Assembly: GCF_905171775.1 (NCBI RefSeq)
Contig: NC_053491.1
Span: 221,998,486 to 222,062,485, forward strand
Reading direction: 5' to 3'
DNA length: 64,000 nucleotides
Origin: Rana temporaria
Lineage: Eukaryota; Chordata; Amphibia; Anura; Ranidae
The position numbers were made by a program, and so were the translations under genes. The notes under the pieces were generated by a model. It was given only the letters and a program-made list of their open reading frames with translations. It searched no databases and was not told the DNA's origin. Below, one piece after another: positions 22,176-32,958 of this stretch; the stretch's first letter is position 1; each line of letters starts with the position of its first letter.

Positions 22176-23560
22176 AGAGATAGGGCACACCAGACGTAGA
22201 TCTCCTGACTTCTCGACTCAATTGGAAGGTATTGAGGTTTGTGTGGCCAGGTCCAAAGATCCCTGGGCGGACACGACAGATGCGTTGGTGGCTCCGTAGG
22301 GACAGTATCGGCTAATTTATGCCCCCCCCACTGAAACTTCTTCCTCATCTGCTCCGCAGAGTGAAGACCGATGGGATTCCGGTGATTCTAATTGTCCCAG
22401 ATTGGCCTTGGCGTCCCTGCTACGCTGACCTAGTGCGCCTGGTGGCAGATGTCCCTTGGTAGCTGCCGATGCGAGAGGACCTTCTGTCGCTGGGTCCTAT
22501 ACTTTACCCTGCTTTACAGTCGCTGGCTTTAACGGCATGTCAGGTACTAAGGGACCGAGGACTGTCGGATTCAGTAATTAACACCATGCTGAGGGCACAG
22601 AAGTCTTCTTCTCGGAAGGCCTACATCTCTATGTGTGAGGAGATGGGGTGGCGCCCACAGCATATTCAGTTTCCAGGATCCTGCTGTTCTAACAGCGTGG
22701 GGTGGATCAAAAGCTTGCCCTAAGCACCATTAAGGGGCAGATATCAGCCTTGGCTGTTTTCTTTCAATGACCCTTGGCGGCTCATTCACTGGTGAGTACG
22801 TTTGTGCAAGGGGTCCAACATGTGGCTCCCCCGGTTCGACCACTACCTCTGTGGGATTTGAATCTGGTGCTCTTGGTACTTCAGAGACCTCCTTTTGAGA
22901 ACATCAGTGAGCTTCCTATTTTGACAATCTGTCTCAGAAAGTTGCCTTTCTGGTGGCTATTACATCAGTCAAGAGGGTTTTTGAATTGGCGACCTTGTCT
23001 TGCAAGTCCCCCTACTTGATCCTCCATAAGGATAAAGTGGTGCTATGCCCGCAGCCTTCTTTTCTTCTGAAGGTGGTTTCGGCATTTCATCTAAATGAGG
23101 ACATTCTACTTCCATCCTTATGTCCTCGGCCATCGCATCCCAAAGAGGGTGCGTTACATTCCTTGAACGTGGTACGTGCTCTGCATGTGTATCTGTCTGC
23201 TACTGCTCCATTTCGGAGGTCAGATTTGCTGTTTGTGTCGGTGACTGGTCCAAAGAAAGGCCTGGCGGGCTCGTCGGCCACCATTTCTCGGTGAATCAGA
23301 CAGCTTGTGATTCAGGCTTATGCCCTAAAAGGACGGGCGCCTCCCTTACCTGTCATGGCACATTCAACCAGGGCAATAGGTGCCTCCTGGGCCTTACGAC
23401 ATCAAGCGTCTGTCTCACAAATGTGTAAGGCGGTGACCTGGTCGTCCGTTTACGCTTTAACTAAGTTTTACAAGGTTGACATGCATGCATCTGCGGATGC
23501 GTGTTTCGGCCGCAAGGTGTTTCGGCTGTTTAAGGTGCATCTCCACTGCTTGGGGACGTC
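22176..23560 (+). pseudogene. DIRS copy A tyrosine recombinase
   Basis: DIRS elements integrate with a phage-integrase-like tyrosine recombinase instead of a DDE integrase. The region resumes after the nested insertion with the equivalent of RSPDFSTQLEGIE (aligned to DIRS copy B at 34150). It runs through FVQGVQHVAPPVRPLPLWDL at 22800, HKDKVVLCPQPSFL at 23025, and then PPLPVMAHSTRAIGASWALRHQ and VYALTKFYKVD at 23340-23490, holding the H-x-x-R motif and the terminal tyrosine region. Several frameshifts and stops; dead. Confidence 0.88.
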
Positions 23561-23578
23561 CCTAATGTCAAGATTTAA

Positions 23579-24069
23579 AGAGGAGTTCCACCTAAAAATT
23601 GAACTTCCTCTTAACCCACTCCTCGACCCCTTACATGCAACATTTGGCATGTAATTTTTTTTGGGGGGGGGAGTGGGGGCTTCAGGAGAAGGGGACTTCC
23701 TGTCCCACTTCCTCCTTCTGCCGAGGGGCTGCAAAGGCGATTAAGCTTAATCGCCTTTTGGCAGCCCCTCCCTGTAGGCGATCGCCTAGGACACGTGACA
23801 GGTCCTAGGCAATCGCCTGTCCAATCAAACAGCGCTGGGCCGCGCCGATCGCGCATGCGCAGTGGGTGCCCGGCCGTGAAGCCGAAAGCTGTCACGGCCG
23901 GGTGCCCACTGTGACAATGAAGACGCCGGCCGGGGAGGGGGAGCGGAGCCCCGGCCGGCGCGTCGCTGGAACGCTGGAGCAGGTAAGTGTCAGTTTATTA
24001 AAAGCCAGCAGCTACACTTTTTGTAGCTGCTGACTTTTAATAAACTTAAAAAATGGGTGGAAAACCCCT
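23579..24069. repeat. TTAA-flanked MITE (GGAGTTCCACC family) inside DIRS copy A
   Basis: Lies between TTAA 23575-23578 and TTAA 24070-24073, with inverted termini GAGGAGTTCCACC and GGTGGAAAACCCC. The empty site is visible in the DIRS terminus itself: the phrase CTAATGTCAAGATTTAAG...GCT occurs uninterrupted at about 24348-24372. Interior hairpins include GGCGATTAAGCTTAATCGCC at 23740. Related copies: 50870 and 57594. Confidence 0.9.
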
Positions 24070-24073
24070 TTAA

Positions 24074-24430
24074 GGAAGCTGTGTCCGTCAATGGACGAAA
24101 GAGAAAATAAGATTTTTGTACTCACCGTAAAATCCTTTTCTCTGAAGCCCATGGACGGACACAGCACCCACCCCTCCTTTTTAGGTTTGTACTCCTTTTT
24201 GACGAACTGAGCTGCTGGCTGCAGGGTGAGGGGATATGACCAGAGGGACCACCCCCTGGGTGGGGCTGTTCAGCTTTGCTATAGTTACTTGTTTTTAAAT
24301 ATCTAACATGTCTGCCTAGTCCTCTCTTAATATACGGAACATAACCCTAATGTCAAGATTTAAGTAAGCTATGTCCGTCCATGGACTTCAGAGAAAGGGA
24401 TTTTACGGTGAGTACAAAAATCATATTTTC
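24074..24430 (+). mobile_element. DIRS copy A 3' terminal structure
   Basis: Contains an inverted pair: GTACTCACCGTAAAATCC at about 24118 and GGATTTTACGGTGAGTAC at about 24394, together with GGACGGACACAGC and its complement. DIRS elements use such inverted termini plus an internal complementary region to form circular DNA for recombinase-mediated integration. The same structure is in copies B (35590-35925) and C (63392-63720). Confidence 0.8.
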
Positions 24431-25017
24431 TTTGCTTGAAAATTACTCAGAACCCCCAAACATTATATATGTTTTTTTTTTTTAAATAATAAATGGCGGT
24501 CATTGCAACTTTTTGTCTTGCATGGTATTTGCGCAATAATTTTTCAAATGCTTTTTTTGCAAAAAAAAGCGGTTTTGTGAATTTAAAAAATAACAAAACA
24601 GTAAAGTTAGCCCATATTTTTTAGATATGTAACATGTCACGCTTTAAAATTGCGCACACTCATGGAATAGCACCAAACTTCAGTACTTAATCTCCATAGG
24701 TGACGCTTTAAGAACAATCCTATAAGAACAATCAAGCGGTGGAACTGACACTATGATCGTTCTTATCATGCACAGAATTGCCGGCTGCAAAGAATGATAT
24801 CTGAATGATGCCTGCCAGCTGCACCCATCATTCACATATCCCTGCACAAAAAAATTATTTAAAAAGTAATTTAATTTGAAATAGTTGAGTTGAGAGGTAT
24901 CTTAATATAGCGCGGTTATACCCCGAAGGGTCCCGACGCGCATAGCAGAGTTCCTGGGAAAAGAGGACCCAGGAACCAGAAGCAGCCCAGAGCGGCAGAA
25001 AGGGTGGAAGAGAGAGG
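24431..25017. other. Host or unclassified repeat sequence
   Basis: Begins GCTTGAAAATTACTCAGAACCCCC, AT-rich with poly-T and poly-A runs, then several GATC/GTTCTTA inverted motifs near 24710-24765. No protein frame. It probably is the repeat into which DIRS copy A inserted. Confidence 0.4.
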
Positions 25018-25410
25018 CTACGCAGGGAAGGCTTGCGTGAAAAGCCAAGTCTTCAGTAACCCGCGGAAGACCGGAATAGTAGGGGCCTCCTGCAGCTCGA
25101 CAGGGAGACTATTCCATTTAACGGCACCCTGGTGGGAGAAGGCCCGGCCACCACACTGGATCTTCATGGGCACCGAGATGTAAAAGAGATCTCTGCTGGT
25201 AGATCTGAGTGATCTAACATAAGCTTGTTTATGAAAACGAGAGCAGAGATAGCTTGGGGCCAGGCCTCTCATAATCTTAAACATAATACATCCAGCCTTA
25301 AATAAGGTACGATAGTGGACCGGCAGCCAGTGCAAGGTGTGGAGGACAGGGGTGATATGATCCCTCAGCAGGACATCCATGAGTAACCTAGCCGCAGCAT
25401 TTTGAATAAT
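25018..25410 (-). pseudogene. L2-like LINE, C-terminal end of ORF2
   Basis: The minus-strand frame reads HITPVLHTLHWLPVHYRTLFK, which is the widely shared C-terminal motif of L2/Rex-type LINEs, then FKIMRGLAPSYL and a terminal GAVKWNSLPVELQEA. It continues upstream at 25972 after a MITE. The frame is open for 120 codons but is only a fragment. Confidence 0.85.
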
Positions 25411-25971
25411 GGCGCGTACACACGATCATTTTTCAGCATGAAAAAAAACGTTGTTTTTCAGCATGTCGAAAAAACGACGTTTTCCCAACTTCATCATTAA
25501 AACGATGTTGCCTACACACCATCGTTTTAAAAAAATTATCTAGCAAAGCGCGGTGACGTACAACACGTACGACGGCACTATAAAGGGGAAGTTCCATTCG
25601 CCTTTGGGCTGCTTTAGCTGATTCCGTGTTAGTAAAAGACGATTTGCGCTTTTTTGTCTGTTACAGCGTGATGAATGTGCTTACTCCATTATGAACCGTA
25701 GTTTTACCAGAACGAGCGCTCCCGTCTCATAACTTGCTTCTGAGCATGCGCAGGTTTTTTACGTCGTTTTAGCCCACACACGATCATTTTTTACAACCCG
25801 AAAAACAACATTATTTAAAACGACGTTAAAAAATGCAGCATGTTCGAATTTTTTTTTGTCATTTTTCAGAACCTGAAAAATGATGTGAAGCCCACACACG
25901 ATCTTTTTAAATGACATTTTTAAAAAACAACGTTTTTTTCATGCCGGAAAATGATCGTGTGTAGGCGACAT
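25411..25971. repeat. MITE with CGTACACACGATCATTTT termini inside the LINE
   Basis: Left end GCGCGTACACACGATCATTTT and right end AAAATGATCGTGTGTAGGCG are inverted. It is rich in AAAAAACG/CGTTTT inverted motifs. It interrupts the LINE frame between KLQL and IQNAAARLL-type residues. The fragment at 1-46 belongs to the same family. Confidence 0.8.
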
Positions 25972-26850
25972 TAGTTGAAGCTTCTGCACTAACATCTTTG
26001 GCAATCCCAGATAAAGAGAGTTGCAGTAGTCTAGGCCTATCGTGGCGCAGATGACATTTTTTTTGTCTGAGATATCCAGATATTTAAACAGCCCCCTCAG
26101 GAGTTTTAGCTGCCAGTGACATGCACTGACGACCTTTTTTACCTGAGGAGCCAAAGTTAAACCCGAATATAGGACAAATCCCAGATCACGGACCTGGGGG
26201 GCCACCTCCGGAGAAGGACCAAATGAGGGAGGCCAAGGTGGGATATCTGGGGGGTGGCCAGATCGCTGAAGATGATCATCTCAGTTTTTCCCCCATTAAG
26301 TTTCAGGAAATTGGCAGACATCCATGTGTTAATGGCCTCCAAACAGCTGGCAAGGGTGGCATCAGCCGTCTGGTTCCTAGGAATCTTCAGGTAAACCTGG
26401 GTGTCATCCGCATAAACGTGGTAATGGACGTTGTGGGACTTTAGCAGGTCGGCAAGGGGCCTCATATAGATAGTAAACCGCAGGGGAGACAAGGCAGAGC
26501 CCTGTGGCACTCCGCAGTCCAGGGCGGTGTACTTAGAGTAAAAGGGGCCAGTCTTGACTCCCTGAACTCTGCCCTCTTAGAAAGAGGCCACCCATGCCAA
26601 AGCCGACCAACACATACCCAAAACAGATCTCATCTGCTCCATGATTTATGGTATCAAAAGTGGCCCCTGTCCAAGCTGTGATTGACATCATCATAGACAC
26701 AGATGAGGCTTGTCTCTGTTTCACGTCCAGGTCGAAATCCGGACTGGAATTTGCGCAAAAGATGGAAAGACGAGGTAAGCCTGTAGCTGGATAACTGCCA
26801 GCCGCTCCATCACCTTTGCCACAAAAGGAGAGTCAGGACACTCACTACGT
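25972..26850 (-). pseudogene. L2-like LINE reverse transcriptase fragment
   Basis: Minus-strand frames show MPQGSALSPLRFTIY and the catalytic HVYADDTQVYL (aspartates near 26402-26408), INTWMSANFLKLN, then LGFVLYSGLTLAPQVKKVV. Upstream at about 26760-26850 a shifted frame gives PFVAKVMERLAVIQLQAYL. The LINE copies RNA by target-primed reverse transcription; this copy is 5' truncated near 26850 and frameshifted. Confidence 0.85.
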
Positions 26851-27113
26851 TGCAAATAGAGAAAGGAGCTGTGTGTTAGTGGGCGTCCTGACTCTCCTGT
26901 AGTCCAAGGGAGGGGGCGAGCACGACACTCCACACCAGGGAGAAAGCCTTGCATTACTGTGTGGAGTTACAGACAGAAGAACAGTAAGTGAGTATTTCTC
27001 AGAAGAAATAAGGACATTTAAAAGCAAAATCGAAGGATGAGGTAAGTGAAGGAGGACTGCACTAAGGTAAAGGAAGCTATTTAGGAAAAAATAATTGTAC
27101 CTTTACAACCCCT
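26851..27113. repeat. Right arm of a TTAA MITE
   Basis: Ends GTACCTTTACAACCCCTTTAA, the complement of the left end of the element at 867. It contains GGTAAAGGAAGCTATTTAG, which recurs at 27511. It abuts the next element at the shared TTAA 27114-27117. Confidence 0.6.
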
Positions 27114-27117
27114 TTAA

Positions 27118-27562
27118 AGGGTCACTAAAGGAAAAAAAATGTTTTGCTTTACCCATGTTTACAGGGTATAGAGACATAAAAGTTAACTGATTCCTTTTAA
27201 AAATGATTACAAATAGATAATGTGGCTGCAGGTTAGTTTCACTTTTAAACTGGTTTCATGTTCCTGTGAACTAGAGAGACTCACAGAACAAAAACAAACA
27301 AATCCAGGGCAGTGTTTTGTTTTTAAAATGAATCTGATTGGTTCTGTTAAGTTTTAGACACACAGTAATGACAGCTTAGACCACCGTGAAAAGCTCCCAG
27401 TACTGTGGTTATAAGGAGCCAGACAACCAGGAAGTGTGGAGATCACAGCAGAATTACAGCAACTTCAAAGCAAAAACGAACAATAAGGACATGAAACCAG
27501 TACTGCAGTAAGGTAAAGGAAGCTATTTAGCAAAAAAAAAAAATTCCTTTAGTGATCCTTTG
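27118..27562. repeat. TTAA MITE (GGGTCACTAAAGG family)
   Basis: Starts AGGGTCACTAAAGGAAAAAA after TTAA 27114-27117 and ends TTCCTTTAGTGATCCTTT near 27562, inverted. The right TTAA has mutated. It is similar to the right end of the element at 867-1357. Confidence 0.75.
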
Positions 27563-27882
27563 ATTGCAGGTTGGCTCTACCTACTTTGAAGCCTCTTTGA
27601 TCCAAATTTTATAGTAAATGACTTGGGTGTGTTGGCTGATCATTGCACATTTCTAAAGGTAAGCACATGTTTTTCAGGGTTTACTTATTTTGACATATTG
27701 CTAATAAAATGCCTATCTGTGGTTATTTTAGTATTTTTATTTTGTGTTGTGCAGGACTGTACATAGATGGTGTACAAACAGCGCCCCACCCCCCACCCCC
27801 CCCATAACAATCAATGTTTCAGGTTGGATCTCTAAAAAATAAAAACGTTATGGCTGATTAGTGTATATAGCATAGACATGTT
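27563..27882. other. No feature recognised
   Basis: AT-rich intron sequence with a C-run near 27785. No gene seen. Confidence 0.4.
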
Positions 27883-28526
27883 TAGGGCTGCAACTAACGA
27901 TTATTTTCATAATCGATTAGTTGGCCGATTTATTGTTTTGATTAATCGGATAATAGCCTTAAAAAAAATGCATTTTTTTTTTTTTTTGGGCTAATTTGTT
28001 GTTGGGCAGATTACAAAACACAAATTGCTGCAAAAACACATTACATGCTTTTCTGCAGCTTCTCCATTGAAGTATATTGAACCAAAAAATAAATAAAATA
28101 GCACCGTTTTGCGTTAAAAAGTCCTTGCCCTTTCCAAATACGCAGCAGCCATAAAAAAATCATGGATGTGAACGTGTCCTATAGGAAAACATGTAAATGA
28201 ACTGTAGTGTGTTTCTGCAAAAAGGCACCAAAAAACAGAGGAGTGAACTCAGGCCTGAGATGTTTAGTAACATAATGGGGTTAAAAAAACAAAAATAAGT
28301 ACAAAAAGAGCAAATAATCGCTTTTTTAAAGGGGTTAATTTTTTTACTGTGGGACAGTGAAAGTAATATTTACAGTAGCAATTTGATTTTTTTGTACTAT
28401 AAAGGGCCGATTTTAGTTTTTTTAACCCCATTATGTTACTGGCCGATTAATCGATTATGAAAATTGTAATCGATTAATTTCATAATCGATTAGTTGTCGA
28501 TTACTCGATTAGTTGTTTCGGCCTTA
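27883..28526. mobile_element. hAT-type MITE rich in AATCGATTA hairpins
   Basis: Begins TAGGGCTGCAACTAACG and ends with AGTTGTTTCGGCCTTA, with several ATAATCGATTAG palindromes near both ends. The 8-bp duplication GACATGTT occurs at 27875-27882 and 28527-28534, as expected for hAT insertion. No coding frame. Confidence 0.85.
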
Positions 28527-28715
28527 GACATGTTACACTGGATTTACAGAGAACATAGATCCATTAACATCAGTATTTGTCCTCTGAATGAGCTTACAGT
28601 CTATTGTCCTTACCACTTTATTTCAGTGGAAACCAGTTAATCTACCATTATGCTTTTAGCTTGAGGGATACATTGGGAGTCCCTGGAGGGAAACGGCAGA
28701 CATGGAAAAAACATA
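28527..28715. other. Short unannotated intron stretch
   Basis: Sequence between the hAT MITE and the Harbinger MITE. Nothing recognised. Confidence 0.4.
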
Positions 28716-29343
28716 GGCCCAGATTCTTAAAGGACTTACGACGGCGCAGCGCCATGTACGCCGTCGTAAGTCCTAATCCGACCCGTCGTATCTATGCGTC
28801 TGATTTTTAGAATCAGTTACGCATAGATATCCATTAGATCCGTCAGGCGTAAGTTTCTTACACAGTCGGATCTTAACTGCATTTTTTTTTTTGCCCACTA
28901 GGTGGCGCTTCTGTCGATTTCCGCGTCGAGTATGCAAATTAGCTAGATACGCGAATTCCCGAACGTACGCGCGGCCGACGCAGTAAAGTTACGACGTTTA
29001 CGTTAGGCTTTTCCCGGCGTATAGTTGCCCCTGCTATATGAGGCGCAGCCAATGTTAAGTATGGCCGTCGTTCCCGCGTCGTAATTTGAAAAAGTTACGT
29101 CGTTTGCGTAAGTCGTCCGTGAATGGGGCTGGACATCATTTACGTCCACGTCGAAACCAATGACGTCCTTGCGGCGTACTTTGGAGCAATGCACACTGGG
29201 AAATTCCACGGACGGCGCATGCGCCGTTCCGCGAAAACGTCAATCACGTCGGGTCACAGTAGTTTAACATAAAACACGCCCCCCCACTTCCACATTTGAA
29301 TTAGGCGGGCTTACTCTCTTACACTTCTACGAGAATCTGGGCC
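28716..29343. mobile_element. Harbinger MITE
   Basis: Inverted ends GGCCCAGATTCT (28716) and AGAATCTGGGCC (ending 29343), flanked by ATA at 28713-28715 and 29344-29346. Subterminal GACTTACGACGGCG and its complement near 28750 form a hairpin. It is non-coding and sits in tandem with the next, coding Harbinger element, sharing the ATA triplet. Confidence 0.9.
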
Positions 29344-29545
29344 ATAGAGCTAGATTTACATACCTCGGCGCATCGTTAGGCGGGCGTAGCGTATCGAATA
29401 TACGCTACGTCGGCGTCGCGCAGAGAGGCAACCATGGAATTCTGAAAGTCAGTGCTACCCACGCTGCGCCGGCGTGGCTTAGATTTTGATGGCGTAGGAG
29501 GAAGTGGGTGTGACCCCATGCAAATGATGGTCCGGACGTGGAGCA

Positions 29546-30383
29546 GTGATGTACGCCCAGCGTATCATGAACGGAGCATGCGCAGTGAAGAGGAACTTCA
29601 ATCCTGAGGAGAGGGCTATCTTGTTGGCGGCAATCACAAAATATGATGCATACCTGCATGGTGCCCACAGTGGTAAGACCAGCAAGGCACAGAAGAAGGA
29701 GATCCTGGCGAAGATCACCCTCGATGTGAATGCCATTGGCAATGAGACCCGGAAGCCTGGTGACATCCAGAAAAAAATCAATGACATGAGACGTCGGGTC
29801 CAGGATAAGCTGGCACTTATGAGGAAGCATGCCAGGGGCATGGGAGGAGGACCAGCCTCCTCTCTGCGGTTGACACCTGAGGAGGAGATTGTTGCCAGGT
29901 GTCTTTCGCAGGAGCAGGTGGAGGGCTATGACTCCACTGATGTGGACTTGAGGACAGGTAAGTGTGTTTTATCCTCCATTCGGTGTGTAGCATGTGAGGG
30001 GGTGCAAGGGAACATGTGACAAGTGTGTGGGTCCACCAACATGTGAATGTTTTGTGTCATCCACAGATGTGCTGGAAGGAGCTGGGCCGTTGTCGGCTGG
30101 TGTTCGACCCACGCCATCCCCGGAACATCCTGTGGCTCAGTCTGACCCCCTGGGAAGCCAAGTCATGTTGGTGGAGGGGAGTGCCCATACCTCTCCGCTA
30201 GAGGTTGTTGTTGAGGAGTCAGTGGATCTCCACCAGGAGGACTGTGTATATTATGATGAGCCTTCCACCATCCTTGTACCCTCAGCCACCTCCCCGCCCA
30301 TCAGGTCTACCCCATCCAGGGGAACCCCCTCCCGTTCTTCCCCCTTCAGGTCTACCCCGTCTGGGAATCCTGCAATTGTGTAG
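29546..30383 (+). pseudogene. Harbinger 2 Myb/SANT-like gene (two exons, 3' truncated)
   Basis: Exon 1 (29546-29957) encodes a trihelix Myb/SANT-like DNA-binding domain (NPEERAILLAAITKYDAYL, GDIQKKINDMRRRVQDK), then GMGGGPASSLRLTPEEEIV. The donor is GTAAGT at 29958; the acceptor CATCCACAG precedes 30067. Exon 1 leaves one base and exon 2 supplies two, giving an open junction (Asp). Exon 2 is acidic with S/T-P-S-R repeats and ends at TAG 30381, about 242 residues in all. The end is artificial: at about 30370 the sequence passes into antisense transposase. The start codon choice is uncertain; another ATG lies at 29567. Expression is possible but unproven. Confidence 0.8.
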
Positions 30384-30799
30384 AAATCCTGCATTGCCTT
30401 CTGCCGCAGATGCTCATGGGTGGGTTTGATGAAGTGGTGGAACATGCGTCTGAGGATTGCGGGGACAACCTGGTGCACGCATCTGCTCATGCTGGATTGT
30501 GACATCCCAGCCACTACTCCACTTGTACACTGAAAAGATCCACTGGCGAGGAAATGCAATGTTGCCACTACCTTGACCAATGGTTCCACTGCATGTGAGC
30601 GTTGTGTCTTGCTGGTAATGTCATCATGCAGGGTTGTGGCTAATTCCAGGATGGCATCAGGGCTGAATCTGAAGATGCAAAACACCTCCGAATCACCCAT
30701 GCCAAAGACGTTCATGCGCGTTTGGTATATCCTCTCCCGTGCCCTCCTACGTGCCGGTGGACACAGTAGTAGTGCTATGACCATGGCTGCCCCTGGCAT
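30370..30799 (-). pseudogene. Harbinger 2 transposase (HARBI1-like), N-terminal part only
   Basis: Starts at ATG 30799 (MPGAAMVIALLL), runs through ARERIYQTRMNVF, SEVFCIFRFSPDAILELA and the helix-turn-helix-like GVVAGMSQSSMSRCVHQVV to FYTIAGFPD at about 30370. This is the N-terminal helical half of HARBI1-type transposases. The DDE catalytic residues would follow but are deleted; the frame continues into antisense Myb-gene sequence until 30251. It cannot catalyse transposition. In the family, transposase and Myb-like protein act together. Confidence 0.88.
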
Positions 30800-31211
30800 G
30801 TTGGCATACAGATGTGTGGTCCTGCAAGTGTGGTTTCTCAGCTCTTTCGTAACGGTGCTGCTGCAGCTGCTCTCCAGCTGACCTGTGCACGTCTGTTGCT
30901 GAGTTACCCCTGCTTTATGAGGGATAACTTTAGGCCAGACGTACAACTTACACGCACCGGGCGCACGTACGTTCGTGAATCGCCGTATCTCCCTCATTTG
31001 AATAGGAAATCAATGGGAGCGCAAGATGCGTCCAGCGTAAATATGCGCCTACGATACGCCGGCGTAGGAAAGTTACGTTGGTCAGAAGAAGCCTATTTTA
31101 AGACGTATCTAGTTCTGTGGGCACGGCGCACAGATACGACGGCGCACATTTTGACTTAAGCGGCGTATTTCGAGATACGTCAGCGTAAGTCCTACGTGAA
31201 TCTAGCTCATA

Positions 31212-31589
31212 CACACTACATGCAGATGTCATGAGTGGAATTCAAACCAAGGAGCTAGGGCTTAAATGCAAGAGTGACAACTTCTAGAGAAACAAGGTCA
31301 CTGGTCTGGCAGGGGTGGATCATAAGACTGGCTGAACACAATTACAAATCATTTGTTTTTGTATCTGTATTTTAGCAGTGTAATTAGCAGTTTGTCTTGA
31401 GTTTAGCTGTAAAAGAGGTTTGTGTTGTGGTACAGTTATCCTTTAAAGTCCATTGTCAGCTATGAGAACAAAAGATAAACCTACTTAAACCAAAAATGTA
31501 TTCTATTGCAGTTTACTATTCATAGCTGTGGTGGCTGCATTTGTTTACTTTTTTTTTTATTCATTTATTTTCATCTAGTGGTCCAGTCA
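31212..31589. other. No feature recognised
   Basis: AT-rich intron sequence; no gene, RNA or repeat end recognised. Confidence 0.4.
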
Positions 31590-31917
31590 GTAAGCCTTTT
31601 TTTAAGGACCATCACATTTATATAGCGATCAGTGCTATAAATATGCACTGGTTACTGTATAAATGTCACTGGCAAGGAAGGTGTTAACACTAGGGGGGCG
31701 ATCAAGGGGTTAACTGTGTGTTCCACTTCCTTCCCTGTGTTCTAACTGTGTGGGGATGGGACTAACTAAGAGAGATGACATCATTGTCCCCCGTTGTGCA
31801 GCGGGCATGCGCCCTCTGGTGGCTCTCCTGGGCAAAGCCGTATATATATATATATGGGATTTCGCCCAAGAGAGACATTTTGCTGCAGTATATCTGCGTG
31901 AGCCAGTCAGGAACCGG
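31590..31917. repeat. Fragment of the TTAACC-ended element family
   Basis: Contains TATAGCGATCAGTGCTATAAA, CACTGGCAAGGAAGG and GGGGTTAACTGTG, as in 44220-44320, and ends GAACCGGTTAA at 31911-31921. The left part of the family consensus is missing. It includes a TATATA run at 31841-31854. Confidence 0.6.
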
Positions 31918-32612
31918 TTAAAGACCGCCCACCACATATATATTGCTGGAGGGCGGCTCTATTGCGCAAAACAACGTCCCTGTATGTTGTTTCATGCAAT
32001 AGATACTGTAGGTATGCAAGCGCCCGCTGCACAAAGGGGGCGCCAATCGGCGTGTTCGGTGGACACGATGACCCCCGGCCACCCGCAGTCCTTTCACAGA
32101 GAGGCAGAACGGAGATCTGCCTATGTAAACAAGCCACTACCAGTAAAAACAATTAAAAAAAAAAAGTCCATAAATATATCCCATAGTTTGTAAACACTAT
32201 GGGCCTAATCCACAAAGCAGATGCGCCGACTTAACTCGAGATACGCAGCGTAATTAAAATTTACACGGCGCGTATCTTTGCGCCTGATCCTCAAAACAGG
32301 ATACGCCTTAAAATCAGGTTTTTCCGTCCTACCTAAAATAATTACACCAGCGCTTTTTCGTGCGCAAATTACGCTAGACACGCCGCTGTTTTGATAGGCA
32401 AAGATGCAAATGAGGGAGATAGGGCGATCCACAAAATTAAGTGTGTGCGCCGTAGATTACGCCCTATGCGCTTCTGTTAGTTTCATGGTGTAAAGTTACA
32501 CTTTATAAAAGCAGCCCTAATTTTACACATGCCGTGTAAAGGTCAGCTAAAGCAACACCATTAAGGAAGAGCTGAGCACACACACTTGCTGGACTACAAT
32601 CTGTATGCCAAC

Positions 32613-32730
32613 ATGCCAGGGGCATCCATGCGCATAGCTAGACTAGTGACTTCAGTAACCGAGGGTACCCCCTCTTCTGAGGGAACAGCAGTCAGGAGAC
32701 GCCTTGCAGAATGCATCTTTGCACAGTAAA
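32613..32730 (+). pseudogene. Harbinger 3 transposase N-terminal stub
   Basis: ATG at 32613 gives MPGASMRIARLVTS, matching the start of the Harbinger 2 transposase (MPGAAMVIALLL), preceded in both by codons for YAN. After about 14 residues similarity ends and a stop follows at 32728. Most of the transposase was deleted. Confidence 0.7.
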
Positions 32731-32958
32731 CACACACATCACATGCACATCTAATTGGATTAGATCCAAGTACCCCCCCCCCCCCGGTACTTGGGAGCAG
32801 TAACGCCCCGCCACGGCTCCAATTCTGTTACTGTGCATTCATACACCATTCAGGGACCTGGGATCCCTACTCCACCAAAACTGAGGGTGACACCCTTATT
32901 TAATCAGGAATGCCACCCCCCCTCATTCACACACATAAGTACAGTATAATAAACAAAA

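Larger units (their letters stand above)
29347..31208. mobile_element. Harbinger transposon 2, internally deleted
   Basis: Inverted ends GAGCTAGATTTAC and GTGAATCTAGCTC, flanked by ATA at 29344-29346 and 31209-31211. It holds both genes of a Harbinger element in convergent orientation: a Myb-like gene on + and a transposase on -. A deletion near 30370 removed the 3' parts of both and fused them. At 1862 bp it is shorter than an autonomous element would need to be for both genes. Confidence 0.92.
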
